Positions 26,075-34,213 of a stretch of DNA of 64,000 nucleotides are shown here, piece after piece. Source of the DNA: Neoalteromonas flava (lineage in GTDB: Bacteria; Pseudomonadota; Gammaproteobacteria; Enterobacterales; Alteromonadaceae); assembly GCF_002807685.1 (NCBI RefSeq), contig NZ_PEAX01000002.1:186001-250000 (forward strand), read 5' to 3'. The translations under genes and the position numbers were made by a program. Positions within the stretch are counted from its first letter, which is position 1. Each line of letters opens with the position of its first letter. The notes beneath the pieces were generated by a model that worked only from the letters and a program-made list of their open reading frames with translations, did no database searches and was not told the origin of the DNA.

Positions 26075-27676
26075 ATGGAAGAACTAATAAAATCTCTAGA
26101 GGCTATCAAAGAGTACGTTGGTGGTATTTGGTTTAAGAAACGCTATGTGATTATTAGTACGTGGTTAGTTTGCCCAGCACTAATGTTTGCTGTTTTTATG
26201 ATGCAGGACCAATACGAGTCTGAAGCAAGCGTTTATGTTGACACCAGTTCAGCCCTTAGACCGCTCTTGCAAGGAGTTGCTGTACAGTCTGATCCTGATC
26301 AAGAAGTTGCTATGATCGTTAGAACGTTACTCAGCAGACCAAACATAGAAAAATTAGCTCGTGAGACAGACTTAGATATTCAAGCTAAATCCGAAATAGA
26401 ATACGAAGAACTTATTGTCGATCTAATGAACGACATTAAAGTTCGCTCAAGAGGCGGACGTCGTGAGGATAGAATTTATACTATTCAGTACACTCACGAC
26501 AACCCGCAAACTGCGCAAAGTGTCGTCAACGAAACCTTGGATCTATTTATTGAAGGAACATTGGGTGAATCTAGAGTTGGATCAGACACCGCTAACCGTT
26601 TTCTTGATGAACAAATCGCTGAGTATGAGGCTAGGCTATCTCAAAGTGAACAACGATTAGCGAACTTTAAACGACAGTATTCATATTTACTGCCTGTTCA
26701 GGGTACTTTCTATTCTAATCTTGCTGAGCAACGTGAAGCTCGGAATGAGGTTACCTTGAATATTGGAGAGGTAACGAAGCAAATAGAAGCTCTTTCTCAA
26801 AGACTAATATCAATATCTTCTTCAGTAAATTTTGAAAGCGGATTAGATGAAGACGACAACCGATTAGTTAAAACAGAGTACGACGCAAGAATTGATTCCC
26901 TGCGAGCCCGACTTGACGAACTACAATTAAGATATACTGATCTCCACCCTGATGTGAGAAGAGCTAGCGACCTTTTAACTGACCTAGAAGAAAAAAGAGC
27001 CAGAAAAGTTCAGGAATATATGGCTACTTTAAAGTCAGACTCTTCATCTGCAGCTTCTAGTAATAATCCGTTTGCGCAACAACTGGGAGTCGAGTTGAGT
27101 AAGTTGGAAGCTGAGCTCGCTTCATTAGAGGTTCGTCAACAAGATTTAGATCGAGTTATTGAAGATTTGACCAATAAAATCGATCAAGTACCCTTGGTAG
27201 AGGCAGAACTTACAGCTTTAAACCGGGATTACGACATAACAAAGTCAAAGTACGAAGAGTTACTTTCAAAAAGGGAATCAGCAACCATTTCTCGCAATGC
27301 CGAAATTTCAGATGACGATATCAAGTTTCGTGTAATCGTCCCGCCAACGCTACCAACAAAACCTTCGGGCCCTAAACGTATACTATTTTACACTGGAATT
27401 TTGATATTAGGTTTTGGTGCTGGCTTCGCAATAGCGTTCGTTATTAGTCAAATATCGCCTGTTGTATTGTCTGCGGAAAATTTACACCGTTCAACTGGAA
27501 TCCCAGTACTTGGTGTAGTGGAAGATATGAACAAAGCCACTAAGTTGAAGCAAGAACGGATTAGAGTTGCTTTCTTCGCACTTTCTTGTTCAGGTATTTT
27601 CACTATTTACGCTGGTTTCGTACTTATTGAGTTGCTAAATATTGATTTAATATCAAAATTTGAGAGGTTTCTATAA
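26075..27676 (+). CDS. XrtA-system chain-length determinant (Wzz/PCP type)
   Basis: The 533-aa inner-membrane polysaccharide co-polymerase has membrane helices near residues 27-47 and 445-465 flanking a long periplasmic coiled-coil region. The latter is rich in Glu, Gln and Arg (EYEARLSQSEQRLANFKRQY and similar stretches), with a proline-rich PPTLPTKPSGPKR before the second helix. An additional hydrophobic segment near the C-terminus completes the layout of TIGR03007-type proteins. It sets polymer length with the tyrosine kinase encoded next, whose ATG overlaps this stop (TAATG). Confidence 0.91.
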   Translation: MEELIKSLEAIKEYVGGIWFKKRYVIISTWLVCPALMFAVFMMQDQYESEASVYVDTSSALRPLLQGVAVQSDPDQEVAMIVRTLLSRPNIEKLARETDLDIQAKSEIEYEELIVDLMNDIKVRSRGGRREDRIYTIQYTHDNPQTAQSVVNETLDLFIEGTLGESRVGSDTANRFLDEQIAEYEARLSQSEQRLANFKRQYSYLLPVQGTFYSNLAEQREARNEVTLNIGEVTKQIEALSQRLISISSSVNFESGLDEDDNRLVKTEYDARIDSLRARLDELQLRYTDLHPDVRRASDLLTDLEEKRARKVQEYMATLKSDSSSAASSNNPFAQQLGVELSKLEAELASLEVRQQDLDRVIEDLTNKIDQVPLVEAELTALNRDYDITKSKYEELLSKRESATISRNAEISDDDIKFRVIVPPTLPTKPSGPKRILFYTGILILGFGAGFAIAFVISQISPVVLSAENLHRSTGIPVLGVVEDMNKATKLKQERIRVAFFALSCSGIFTIYAGFVLIELLNIDLISKFERFL

Positions 27677-28605
27677 TGAGCACCATTGAGAAGGCTTTGG
27701 CCAAAAAGGGCGCTAAGCAAGCAGCTCAAGACACAACTAACGCGGGTCAAAACGAAGCTGCTAAAGAAACGACAATTGAAAAAGCCTCCTCTTCGACTGA
27801 ACAAGGTGGTCAGAAACAATCCAAATCCACTAGTCATAAAAAAACTACGACACCGGATGGTTTGTTTCTTGAAATCGACAATGATGCATTAATTTCTAAT
27901 GGTTATTTGTCAATCCACGGGGATCGTTCTAGAAAGTCAGACGAGTACCGCGGTATCAAAAGAAAAGTGTTAAGTAATGCTTTTGGACCTTTGTCAAAGA
28001 CACTGAAAAATAGCAACATAATAATGGTCTCAAGTGCTAGGCCCAATGAAGGGAAAACGTTTACAGCCATCAATTTAGCAATTAGTATCGCGTTAGAAAA
28101 AGATAAAACCGTACTGCTTGTAGACGCAGATGTACTGCGGCCATCAATATCAAGAGAGTTAGGCGTAAAAACCGAAAACGGTTTAATGGAATACCTCTTG
28201 GATGAGTGCCATTCAATAGCTGATGTTTTGTATAAAACTAACATCGATAAGCTGCGTGTTATCCCAGCTGGACGGTCTCACCACCTTTCGACAGAGTTGC
28301 TCTCGAGTGAAAAGATGTTAAAAGCAGTCGATGAGTTCTCTAGTCGTTATTCCGATCGTGTTGTTATCTTTGACACCCCACCATTGTTGGGTATAAACGA
28401 GTCAGCGGTCCTTGCAAATCTTGCGGGTCAAGCGGTGATAGTAGTTGAAGAGAATGAATCAAAGTTACGCTTAGTGCAACAAGCAACGGAATTGTTATCT
28501 CCAGATATGGCTAAAGGATTCGTCGTTAATAAAGCTGTTAGAAGTGGCAGTGCTTCAGGTGATTATTATTATGGTCATTATTATGGAGCTAGCGATAAAA
28601 AATGA
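27676..28605 (+). CDS. XrtA-associated tyrosine autokinase (BY-kinase)
   Basis: This 309-aa cytoplasmic kinase partners the chain-length protein. It has Walker A SARPNEGKT (about residues 120-128), Walker A' LLVDADVLRP (147-156), Walker B VVIFDTPP and a Tyr-rich tail (DYYYGHYYG) for autophosphorylation. The N-terminal 60 residues are low-complexity and charged. Phosphorylation of the tail normally controls the oligomeric state of the co-polymerase and so polymer output. It overlaps both neighbours (TAATG upstream, ATGA downstream), so the operon is translationally coupled. Confidence 0.93.
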   Translation: MSTIEKALAKKGAKQAAQDTTNAGQNEAAKETTIEKASSSTEQGGQKQSKSTSHKKTTTPDGLFLEIDNDALISNGYLSIHGDRSRKSDEYRGIKRKVLSNAFGPLSKTLKNSNIIMVSSARPNEGKTFTAINLAISIALEKDKTVLLVDADVLRPSISRELGVKTENGLMEYLLDECHSIADVLYKTNIDKLRVIPAGRSHHLSTELLSSEKMLKAVDEFSSRYSDRVVIFDTPPLLGINESAVLANLAGQAVIVVEENESKLRLVQQATELLSPDMAKGFVVNKAVRSGSASGDYYYGHYYGASDKK

Positions 28606-30233
28606 GCAGCCTTAAGCACTCATTGGGATCAGTAAGCACCTTATATTCTGTAAAAATACTTCCACTTCTGTTGATAAGCTTTTTTTCACCCTCTGTATTA
28701 GCAGAAATTGAATTCGACGGAGTCATCGGCACTTCCCTAATTACGGCGAATACTAACAGTGACGGAACTCGTAGAACTAATGGGAATACAAACTCTTTTC
28801 TCTTAAACCCATCGCTAACACTGAGTTATAGCGGCCCTGTCGCAGAGTTTTTTTGGAATATTGACCATACTTATCTATATCAAGACATAGACAAAAACGA
28901 TACAAGTGAGGATCGCTCCTTTACCGAATACCAGATTTCTGGTCAGGTCGATATTATTAAAAATTATCTACAAGTTAATGCGGGTTCTCAACTTCGGTAT
29001 CAAAACTCAGATCCTTCTCTCGTATTTGCCGACGATTTTGTTTCAGGTGCGCAGAATCTTGGTAAATTTCGAACATCATTTGGTTCGCTTCTATTCACTT
29101 CAGCATCACAACGTTGGTTTGATGTAAATTGGGAGATTAGAGCTAGTAAAATTGAAAGTGATCAATCTTTCAGCTCATCTGCAAACCTAAATAACAATGA
29201 TTTAGGTACATACTTTGAACTTTCTCAGGGTCGAGAGTTTAAGCAAATTAGATGGACTGTTACTAACACATTTCAAGATACTGATGGAAGAGTTAACGGA
29301 AACGACCTTAAATCACGTGAAAGCTCGGTAGATTTCGGTTTAGGAATCTATGGGCCCCTAGGGTTATATTTGGTCGCACAAGACGAAAGGAATCAATTTG
29401 ACGGAGCTTTAAACTTAGGCTTAAGAGACTATACGAGCTATGGCGCTGGCTTAGAATGGTCGCAGTCTAGAAATAGGCGAATATCACTTGCCTTGAATCG
29501 GTCTGAAGAAACCAGCACAGGCGATAAAGATGAATTTTTGTCGCTGGATATGGTTTGGGCTTTTTCTGCTCGAACTCGCTTGGAGGCAAAATTTGGACGG
29601 CGCGCTTACGGTGATTCAGGGCGATTTTCATTCGTCTACAACACAAAAAAATTGAGAGTAGCAGCAACATACGATGAAAACGTAACGAACTTCAGTCGCT
29701 TGGTCAGCAATTTCGAAGAGCTCGGCGTTTTTGTGTGTCCGGTTGGGGCAACTGAGCAGAATCAATGCTTCCTGCCAAGTTCCTTGGCTTATCAATTACA
29801 ACCCGATGAGCAATTTAATTCTCTATTCCAAAATACGCCGGAAATAAGCGAAGAAGTCATCGAGCGAAGACTCGGGCAAATTAGTGCAGGGTTTGAAGCT
29901 AAAAAATTGACACTTTCACTTACGGTAGCTGGTGGTAGAACTCAATTTTTGCAAACAAACCGAACTCAAGACAATGTTACGTCGACACTAAGCATGAACT
30001 ATAACGCCGGTGTAAAGACTAGCTTATATTCAACAATTAACTACAATAAAACGGACTTTTTAGATACTAATACTAGGAACCAAATCTTACGAGCTGAGAG
30101 TGGAATACGACATCAATTGACCCCTGAGCTTTCTATTTCTTCACAATTGACATACACCGACAGTGACACTCGAAGTAGCGTAACAAACTACCAAGAACGA
30201 AGAGTATCGGTTTCTATGAGCTATCAACTCTAA
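28602..30233 (+). CDS. XrtA/PEP-CTERM-associated outer-membrane beta-barrel protein
   Basis: The 543-aa protein has a signal peptide (about residues 1-36, ending SVLAEIEF). The rest is alternating amphipathic strands, ending in a typical outer-membrane C-terminus (RRVSVSMSYQL). It matches the layout of the uncharacterised barrel TIGR03016 conserved in exosortase-A loci. It may help the short export lipoprotein form the outer-membrane channel, analogous to other EPS barrels; no experimental role is known to me. It is the last gene of the plus-strand export operon and is followed by a clear terminator. Confidence 0.88.
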   Translation: MSSLKHSLGSVSTLYSVKILPLLLISFFSPSVLAEIEFDGVIGTSLITANTNSDGTRRTNGNTNSFLLNPSLTLSYSGPVAEFFWNIDHTYLYQDIDKNDTSEDRSFTEYQISGQVDIIKNYLQVNAGSQLRYQNSDPSLVFADDFVSGAQNLGKFRTSFGSLLFTSASQRWFDVNWEIRASKIESDQSFSSSANLNNNDLGTYFELSQGREFKQIRWTVTNTFQDTDGRVNGNDLKSRESSVDFGLGIYGPLGLYLVAQDERNQFDGALNLGLRDYTSYGAGLEWSQSRNRRISLALNRSEETSTGDKDEFLSLDMVWAFSARTRLEAKFGRRAYGDSGRFSFVYNTKKLRVAATYDENVTNFSRLVSNFEELGVFVCPVGATEQNQCFLPSSLAYQLQPDEQFNSLFQNTPEISEEVIERRLGQISAGFEAKKLTLSLTVAGGRTQFLQTNRTQDNVTSTLSMNYNAGVKTSLYSTINYNKTDFLDTNTRNQILRAESGIRHQLTPELSISSQLTYTDSDTRSSVTNYQERRVSVSMSYQL

Positions 30234-30262
30234 CTTAGGATTGATTTAGGTTACACACAATC

Positions 30263-30290
30263 AAAAAAGGTTGGCGCTGCCAACCTTTTT
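30263..30290. terminator. Bidirectional rho-independent terminator
   Basis: AAAAAGGTTGG-cgct-CCAACCTTTTT-type hairpin: arms AAGGTTGG and CCAACCTT around a GCGCTG core, with an A-run on one side and a T-run on the other. It lies between the convergent beta-barrel and ATPase genes and serves both. Confidence 0.9.
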
Positions 30291-30303
30291 CGTTAAGACT
30301 GAA

Positions 30304-31341
30304 TTATTCGTCTTTCAACCGCACATACGTGCGGTATTTCTTTTTCAATAGTTTGTCAATGTACTGGGTCAGCTTAACTTTATGGCTAATCGCGCTGTCT
30401 AGCGCATCCACAAGCTCATTCAACATGGTTTTATAATACTCCACATCTCTGATCTCAGTACCAGTATCAGTCATGCTAGCAGGGCCACTGACTTCATCTT
30501 TTAATGAACGAGGAGCCACTGGATCCGGCGTGAACATCTCTTCTTTGACTTCATTAACCACTGCATCAATGGCATTTTCGTCCAGTGTTTCAAGCTCTTC
30601 TAAAAACCCATACAACAACACGCGGTCCATCAAGGTATTAATCTTTCTGGGGACACCGGTAGTGAAGGCATGAATGCGATTAAACGCCTCATCAGAGAAC
30701 AACGAAGTGCCTTTCCACCCCGCATTATGCATACGGTGCTCAATATATTCTTTAAGCTCATCGACAGATAATGGTGCTAAGTGACATGACGCTACGATCC
30801 GCTGGCGAAACTGCTCCATATTAGGTGCGCGCAGAATGGGCTGCAGTTCCTCTTGGCCAAGCAAAAAACTTTGCAGCAATGGCTTACCGTCTTTTTGGAA
30901 GTTGGACAACATACGTAGCTCTTCAACGGTCTCTAACGGCAAATTTTGTGCCTCGTCGACCAATAGCAATGCACGACGCCCTTCACGGCTTAGGCCTTCC
31001 AAGAAATCCTCAAGGGCTTCTAAAAGGTCAGTTTTGGTTTTGTTGGCAACATCGATACCAAACTTTGAGGCTACCATCTTGACCAACTCATCGGGATTCA
31101 ACTTGGGAGTCACGATTTGTGCGGCAACGATATCGTCTTCTATATCGGCAAGTAGGCTGTTAGCAATCGTAGTTTTGCCGGTCCCGATGCCACCGGTGAT
31201 CACAATAAAGCCCTCGGCCTGTGACAACCCGTATTGTAAATAAGACATAGCTCGCTTATGCCATTTGCTGGCGAAGAAAAACGCTGGATCAGGCGTCAGT
31301 TGGAAGGGTTTTGAAGTCAACCCATAATGAGATTCGTACAT
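30304..31341 (-). CDS. XrtA-associated ExeA-like ATPase
   Basis: This 345-aa AAA ATPase resembles GspA/ExeA. The start MYESHYGLTSKPFQLTPDP is the family signature. Walker A is GGIGTGKTT (50-58) and Walker B is LLLVDEAQ (126-133), followed by sensor MEQFRQRIVASCHL and a winged-helix-like region. A charged C-terminal part (about 270-345) ends in KLLKKKYRTYVRLKDE. The family (TIGR03015 type) is a constant member of exosortase-A loci, but its task is not established; an assembly or secretion role is assumed from ExeA. It is transcribed alone from the far side of the EPS locus. Confidence 0.92.
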   Translation of the reverse strand: MYESHYGLTSKPFQLTPDPAFFFASKWHKRAMSYLQYGLSQAEGFIVITGGIGTGKTTIANSLLADIEDDIVAAQIVTPKLNPDELVKMVASKFGIDVANKTKTDLLEALEDFLEGLSREGRRALLLVDEAQNLPLETVEELRMLSNFQKDGKPLLQSFLLGQEELQPILRAPNMEQFRQRIVASCHLAPLSVDELKEYIEHRMHNAGWKGTSLFSDEAFNRIHAFTTGVPRKINTLMDRVLLYGFLEELETLDENAIDAVVNEVKEEMFTPDPVAPRSLKDEVSGPASMTDTGTEIRDVEYYKTMLNELVDALDSAISHKVKLTQYIDKLLKKKYRTYVRLKDE

Positions 31342-31420
31342 GTAAAATCGCCAATAAGTAAAGCACAGCTAAGTAGCGCTAGCTTACAAGGCTAACGCAC
31401 TGGGATCAATCGATTGTCGA

Positions 31421-32842
31421 TTAAGCGCGATCGACGATTTGGCGGATGATGCCTGTGGTTGAAACACCTTCTTCAAATAGCAAGACCTTCACCTCACCGC
31501 CATTGGCCAGTACTTCCTGACCACCAGCTATTTGCTCAATGGTATAATCCCCGCCTTTCACCAACACGTCAGGCAGTATTTCGCCGATTAGACGCTGTGG
31601 TGTATCTTCGTGAAATGGTACTACCCAATCTACGGCAGCAAGCCCTGCTAATACGGCCATGCGCCGTTCCACTGAATTAATAGGACGTCCCTCGCCTTTG
31701 AGCTTGCGTACTGAATCGTCAGTGTTGACTGCAACAATTAGGCGATCACCTAATTTGGCCGCTTCGGTTAAATAGGCAACATGGCCGGAATGTAAAATAT
31801 CAAAGCAGCCATTGGTCATCACCACCTTTTCACCGCGATGTTTGGCGGCAAGTACCGACTGTTTAAGTTGCGATTCACTCATCACACCACCATCTGGGTG
31901 CGCTTCATCACGCAAAGCAACAGCTAATTCAGTAGTTGATACCGTTGACGTGCCCAATTTCCCGACCACAATACTGGCTGCGATGTTGGCAAGCACGCAA
32001 GCGTCAGCTAGAGAACTCCCCGCACCAATACTGGCAGCAAGGGTTGAGATTACCGTATCACCTGCACCAGTCACGTCATAGACTTCTCGAGCTTTCGCCG
32101 GTAGATGTAACGGTGAATCATGCGCAGCAAAAAGCGACATTCCGTGTTCTGAGCGAGTTAATAGCAACGCGTCTAATGCCAGTTTGTCTCTAAGCTTCTG
32201 CGCCTGTTGCTCAATAACCGATTCATCCTCGATTTCCCCGACAATCTGCTCGAACTCTGTCAGGTTTGGTGTCACCACAGTTGCGCCGGTATATTTAGAG
32301 AAATCATTGCCCTTTGGATCGACGACCACAGGTACCTTGTGTTCGCGTGCAATAGCAATTAAATCCGCTGCAGCACTCAAGCACCCTTTAGCGTAATCGG
32401 ATAAGATGACAACATCCGCTTGGCCGATGGCACTGTGAAATTGCTCAGTTAATGATTGCTTGTCAACGGCTTCAAAGCTCTTCTCAAAATCTAAGCGCAA
32501 CAGCTGTTGATTGCGGCTCAAGATACGTAATTTGGTGATGGTATCAAATCCGCTAACCTGGGCGAATTGACACTGAATATTTGCCGCGTTGAGTTTCCCC
32601 ATCAACACTTGCGCCGTTTCATCTTCCCCAGTCATGCCTAACAAGGTGACCTTAGCCCCTAGCGATGCCGCGTTTAAAGCAACGTTTGCTGCACCACCTG
32701 GACGGTCTTCGGTGTCCCCCACTCGCACCACAGGAACCGGTGCCTCTGGAGAAATTCTCGCCGTCGAACCCTTCCAATAGCGATCCAACATTAAGTCGCC
32801 AACAATGAGGATACGCGCCTGGCTAAAATCTGGTAGATTCAT
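31421..32842 (-). CDS. hldE: Bifunctional D-glycero-beta-D-manno-heptose kinase/adenylyltransferase
   Basis: The 473-aa protein fuses a ribokinase-fold kinase with a nucleotidyltransferase. The kinase shows [13 protein letters not shown] near the start, [10 protein letters not shown] and [15 protein letters not shown] (catalytic Asp, about 260). The adenylyltransferase starts [15 protein letters not shown] (about 340), followed by [16 protein letters not shown]. It makes ADP-heptose for the LPS inner core: heptose-7-P to heptose-1,7-bisP, then heptose-1-P to ADP-heptose. Length is the normal full-length fusion. It marks the change from the accessory EPS locus to core chromosome. Confidence 0.97.
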   Translation of the reverse strand: MNLPDFSQARILIVGDLMLDRYWKGSTARISPEAPVPVVRVGDTEDRPGGAANVALNAASLGAKVTLLGMTGEDETAQVLMGKLNAANIQCQFAQVSGFDTITKLRILSRNQQLLRLDFEKSFEAVDKQSLTEQFHSAIGQADVVILSDYAKGCLSAAADLIAIAREHKVPVVVDPKGNDFSKYTGATVVTPNLTEFEQIVGEIEDESVIEQQAQKLRDKLALDALLLTRSEHGMSLFAAHDSPLHLPAKAREVYDVTGAGDTVISTLAASIGAGSSLADACVLANIAASIVVGKLGTSTVSTTELAVALRDEAHPDGGVMSESQLKQSVLAAKHRGEKVVMTNGCFDILHSGHVAYLTEAAKLGDRLIVAVNTDDSVRKLKGEGRPINSVERRMAVLAGLAAVDWVVPFHEDTPQRLIGEILPDVLVKGGDYTIEQIAGGQEVLANGGEVKVLLFEEGVSTTGIIRQIVDRA

Positions 32843-32885
32843 GAGTGTTAAAATTCAAAGAGTATGAGATGGGCAGAGTATACCA

Positions 32886-33203
32886 GTGAATCAAGAAAAA
32901 TCAGCTGCGCAACCCGCACAATCAAATTGGTATGTTTACATTATTGAAAATCGGCTGGGTCAATTATATACCGGAATTACAACTAACGTTGAGCGGCGCT
33001 TAAGCGAGCATGCAGGCAAACCACAAGGTGCTAAAGCTTTGAAAGGCAAAGGACCGCTGCAACTCATGTATACCTGCCCCTTAGCAAACCGCTCGATTGC
33101 ATCAAAAGCTGAGCGCTGGATAAAGCAACAACCCCGGCAAAATAAGCTCGCATTAATCGCTGGCAAACTGGATTTGCCAGACTTTACTATTATGCCTGAG
33201 TAA
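32886..33203 (+). CDS. GIY-YIG nuclease-fold protein (YhbQ-like)
   Basis: The 105-aa protein has the GIY-YIG motif as YVYIIE then LYTGITTNVERRLSEH, and a downstream SKAERWIKQ segment, as in the UPF0213/YhbQ group. These single-domain proteins are thought to act on DNA; YhbQ-type proteins have been linked to DNA damage responses, but the biological role is uncertain. The start is GTG, since no in-frame ATG precedes the motif. It is divergent from hldE and its 3' end overlaps the DUF350 gene (convergent, 14 bp). Confidence 0.85.
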   Translation: MNQEKSAAQPAQSNWYVYIIENRLGQLYTGITTNVERRLSEHAGKPQGAKALKGKGPLQLMYTCPLANRSIASKAERWIKQQPRQNKLALIAGKLDLPDFTIMPE

Positions 33204-34098
33204 AAATTCCGATCACGATAAAGGCGATACCTATACTTAACACGCATTGGATTGCTGCCACGCCAATATTATGCTGCTGATCCACTTCTTGCTTCCAATT
33301 TAGGCCATTCAGCACGACTCGCTTAGCAATAGTGACTAAAACCAGCAATGCAACGGCCAGAGCTAAGCTAGTAATCAACCAGCCAGTAATATTACTTACG
33401 TAGGTTTGCGCATCATATTGCAACAATGTCGCAGCGGTAGAGACCACTAGCGCAGTGCCGATTAAGTTTCCAGAATGTTCAATCGCTGCGGCCATATGCC
33501 CTTTACACAATACTTTTTGAAACGAATCATTTTGATTATTGCTAGCGAAGCGGAGCTCGTAAAAGCGCGTCATCAGTAACAACACCACAAGCACTACAAC
33601 GAAGCCTGAGGTTATTGCAATAAGCGCATTTACATCGGTTCCTTCGACCCACTGCAACATACTTTTGAGCATAATTGCGCTAGCAATTGCACTGGCGGCA
33701 TCCACGATTGCGACACTGACGTTTTTCTCGTCAATCATCTTGTCTTTATCGAGTCGATTAAGGACGAGTTTGTCGTGCGCGTATCGACCTATTCGCACGA
33801 GTCCGATACCAACAAAGCCAAACAATATCATGCCGATTGCAGCACTTTGGTAACCCTCTCCCACATGACGACCAACCACCGAACCCAGCACCAAACATAG
33901 TGATAACATACGCCCGGCCATACTGATCCCGAACGCGAAATTGTCTTTACTGCCCAATTCATTGGTGACACTAACACCGCTGATGCGACCCGAAAACCAG
34001 CGAACTATAAATAACAATACAAACGCGATACTGATATCAATAGACAAATAAACCCAGAGATCACTGGGTAGAGGGTTAAGCTTCACCAAAGTATCCAT
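33190..34098 (-). CDS. DUF350 (UPF0719) membrane protein
   Basis: The 302-aa inner-membrane protein has about eight helices arranged as two similar halves, each a DUF350-like repeat (first about residues 15-150, second about 150-300). Hydrophilic segments such as VTNELGSKDNFAFGISMAGR and FQKVLCKGHMAAAIEHSGNL occupy equivalent places in the two halves. The function of the family is unknown. The gene stands alone, divergent from glnE, and has no visible link to the EPS genes. Confidence 0.75.
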   Translation of the reverse strand: MDTLVKLNPLPSDLWVYLSIDISIAFVLLFIVRWFSGRISGVSVTNELGSKDNFAFGISMAGRMLSLCLVLGSVVGRHVGEGYQSAAIGMILFGFVGIGLVRIGRYAHDKLVLNRLDKDKMIDEKNVSVAIVDAASAIASAIMLKSMLQWVEGTDVNALIAITSGFVVVLVVLLLMTRFYELRFASNNQNDSFQKVLCKGHMAAAIEHSGNLIGTALVVSTAATLLQYDAQTYVSNITGWLITSLALAVALLVLVTIAKRVVLNGLNWKQEVDQQHNIGVAAIQCVLSIGIAFIVIGIFTQA

Positions 34099-34213
34099 AA
34101 CGCTCCAAGTTACGTTTTATCGCACACTACATTTTTTGTGCATACGATCATTGTTGTTCATCAGCTGAATATGCCACACTTGCATGATGCAGCTGTGAGC
34201 TTTCGTTTTTATT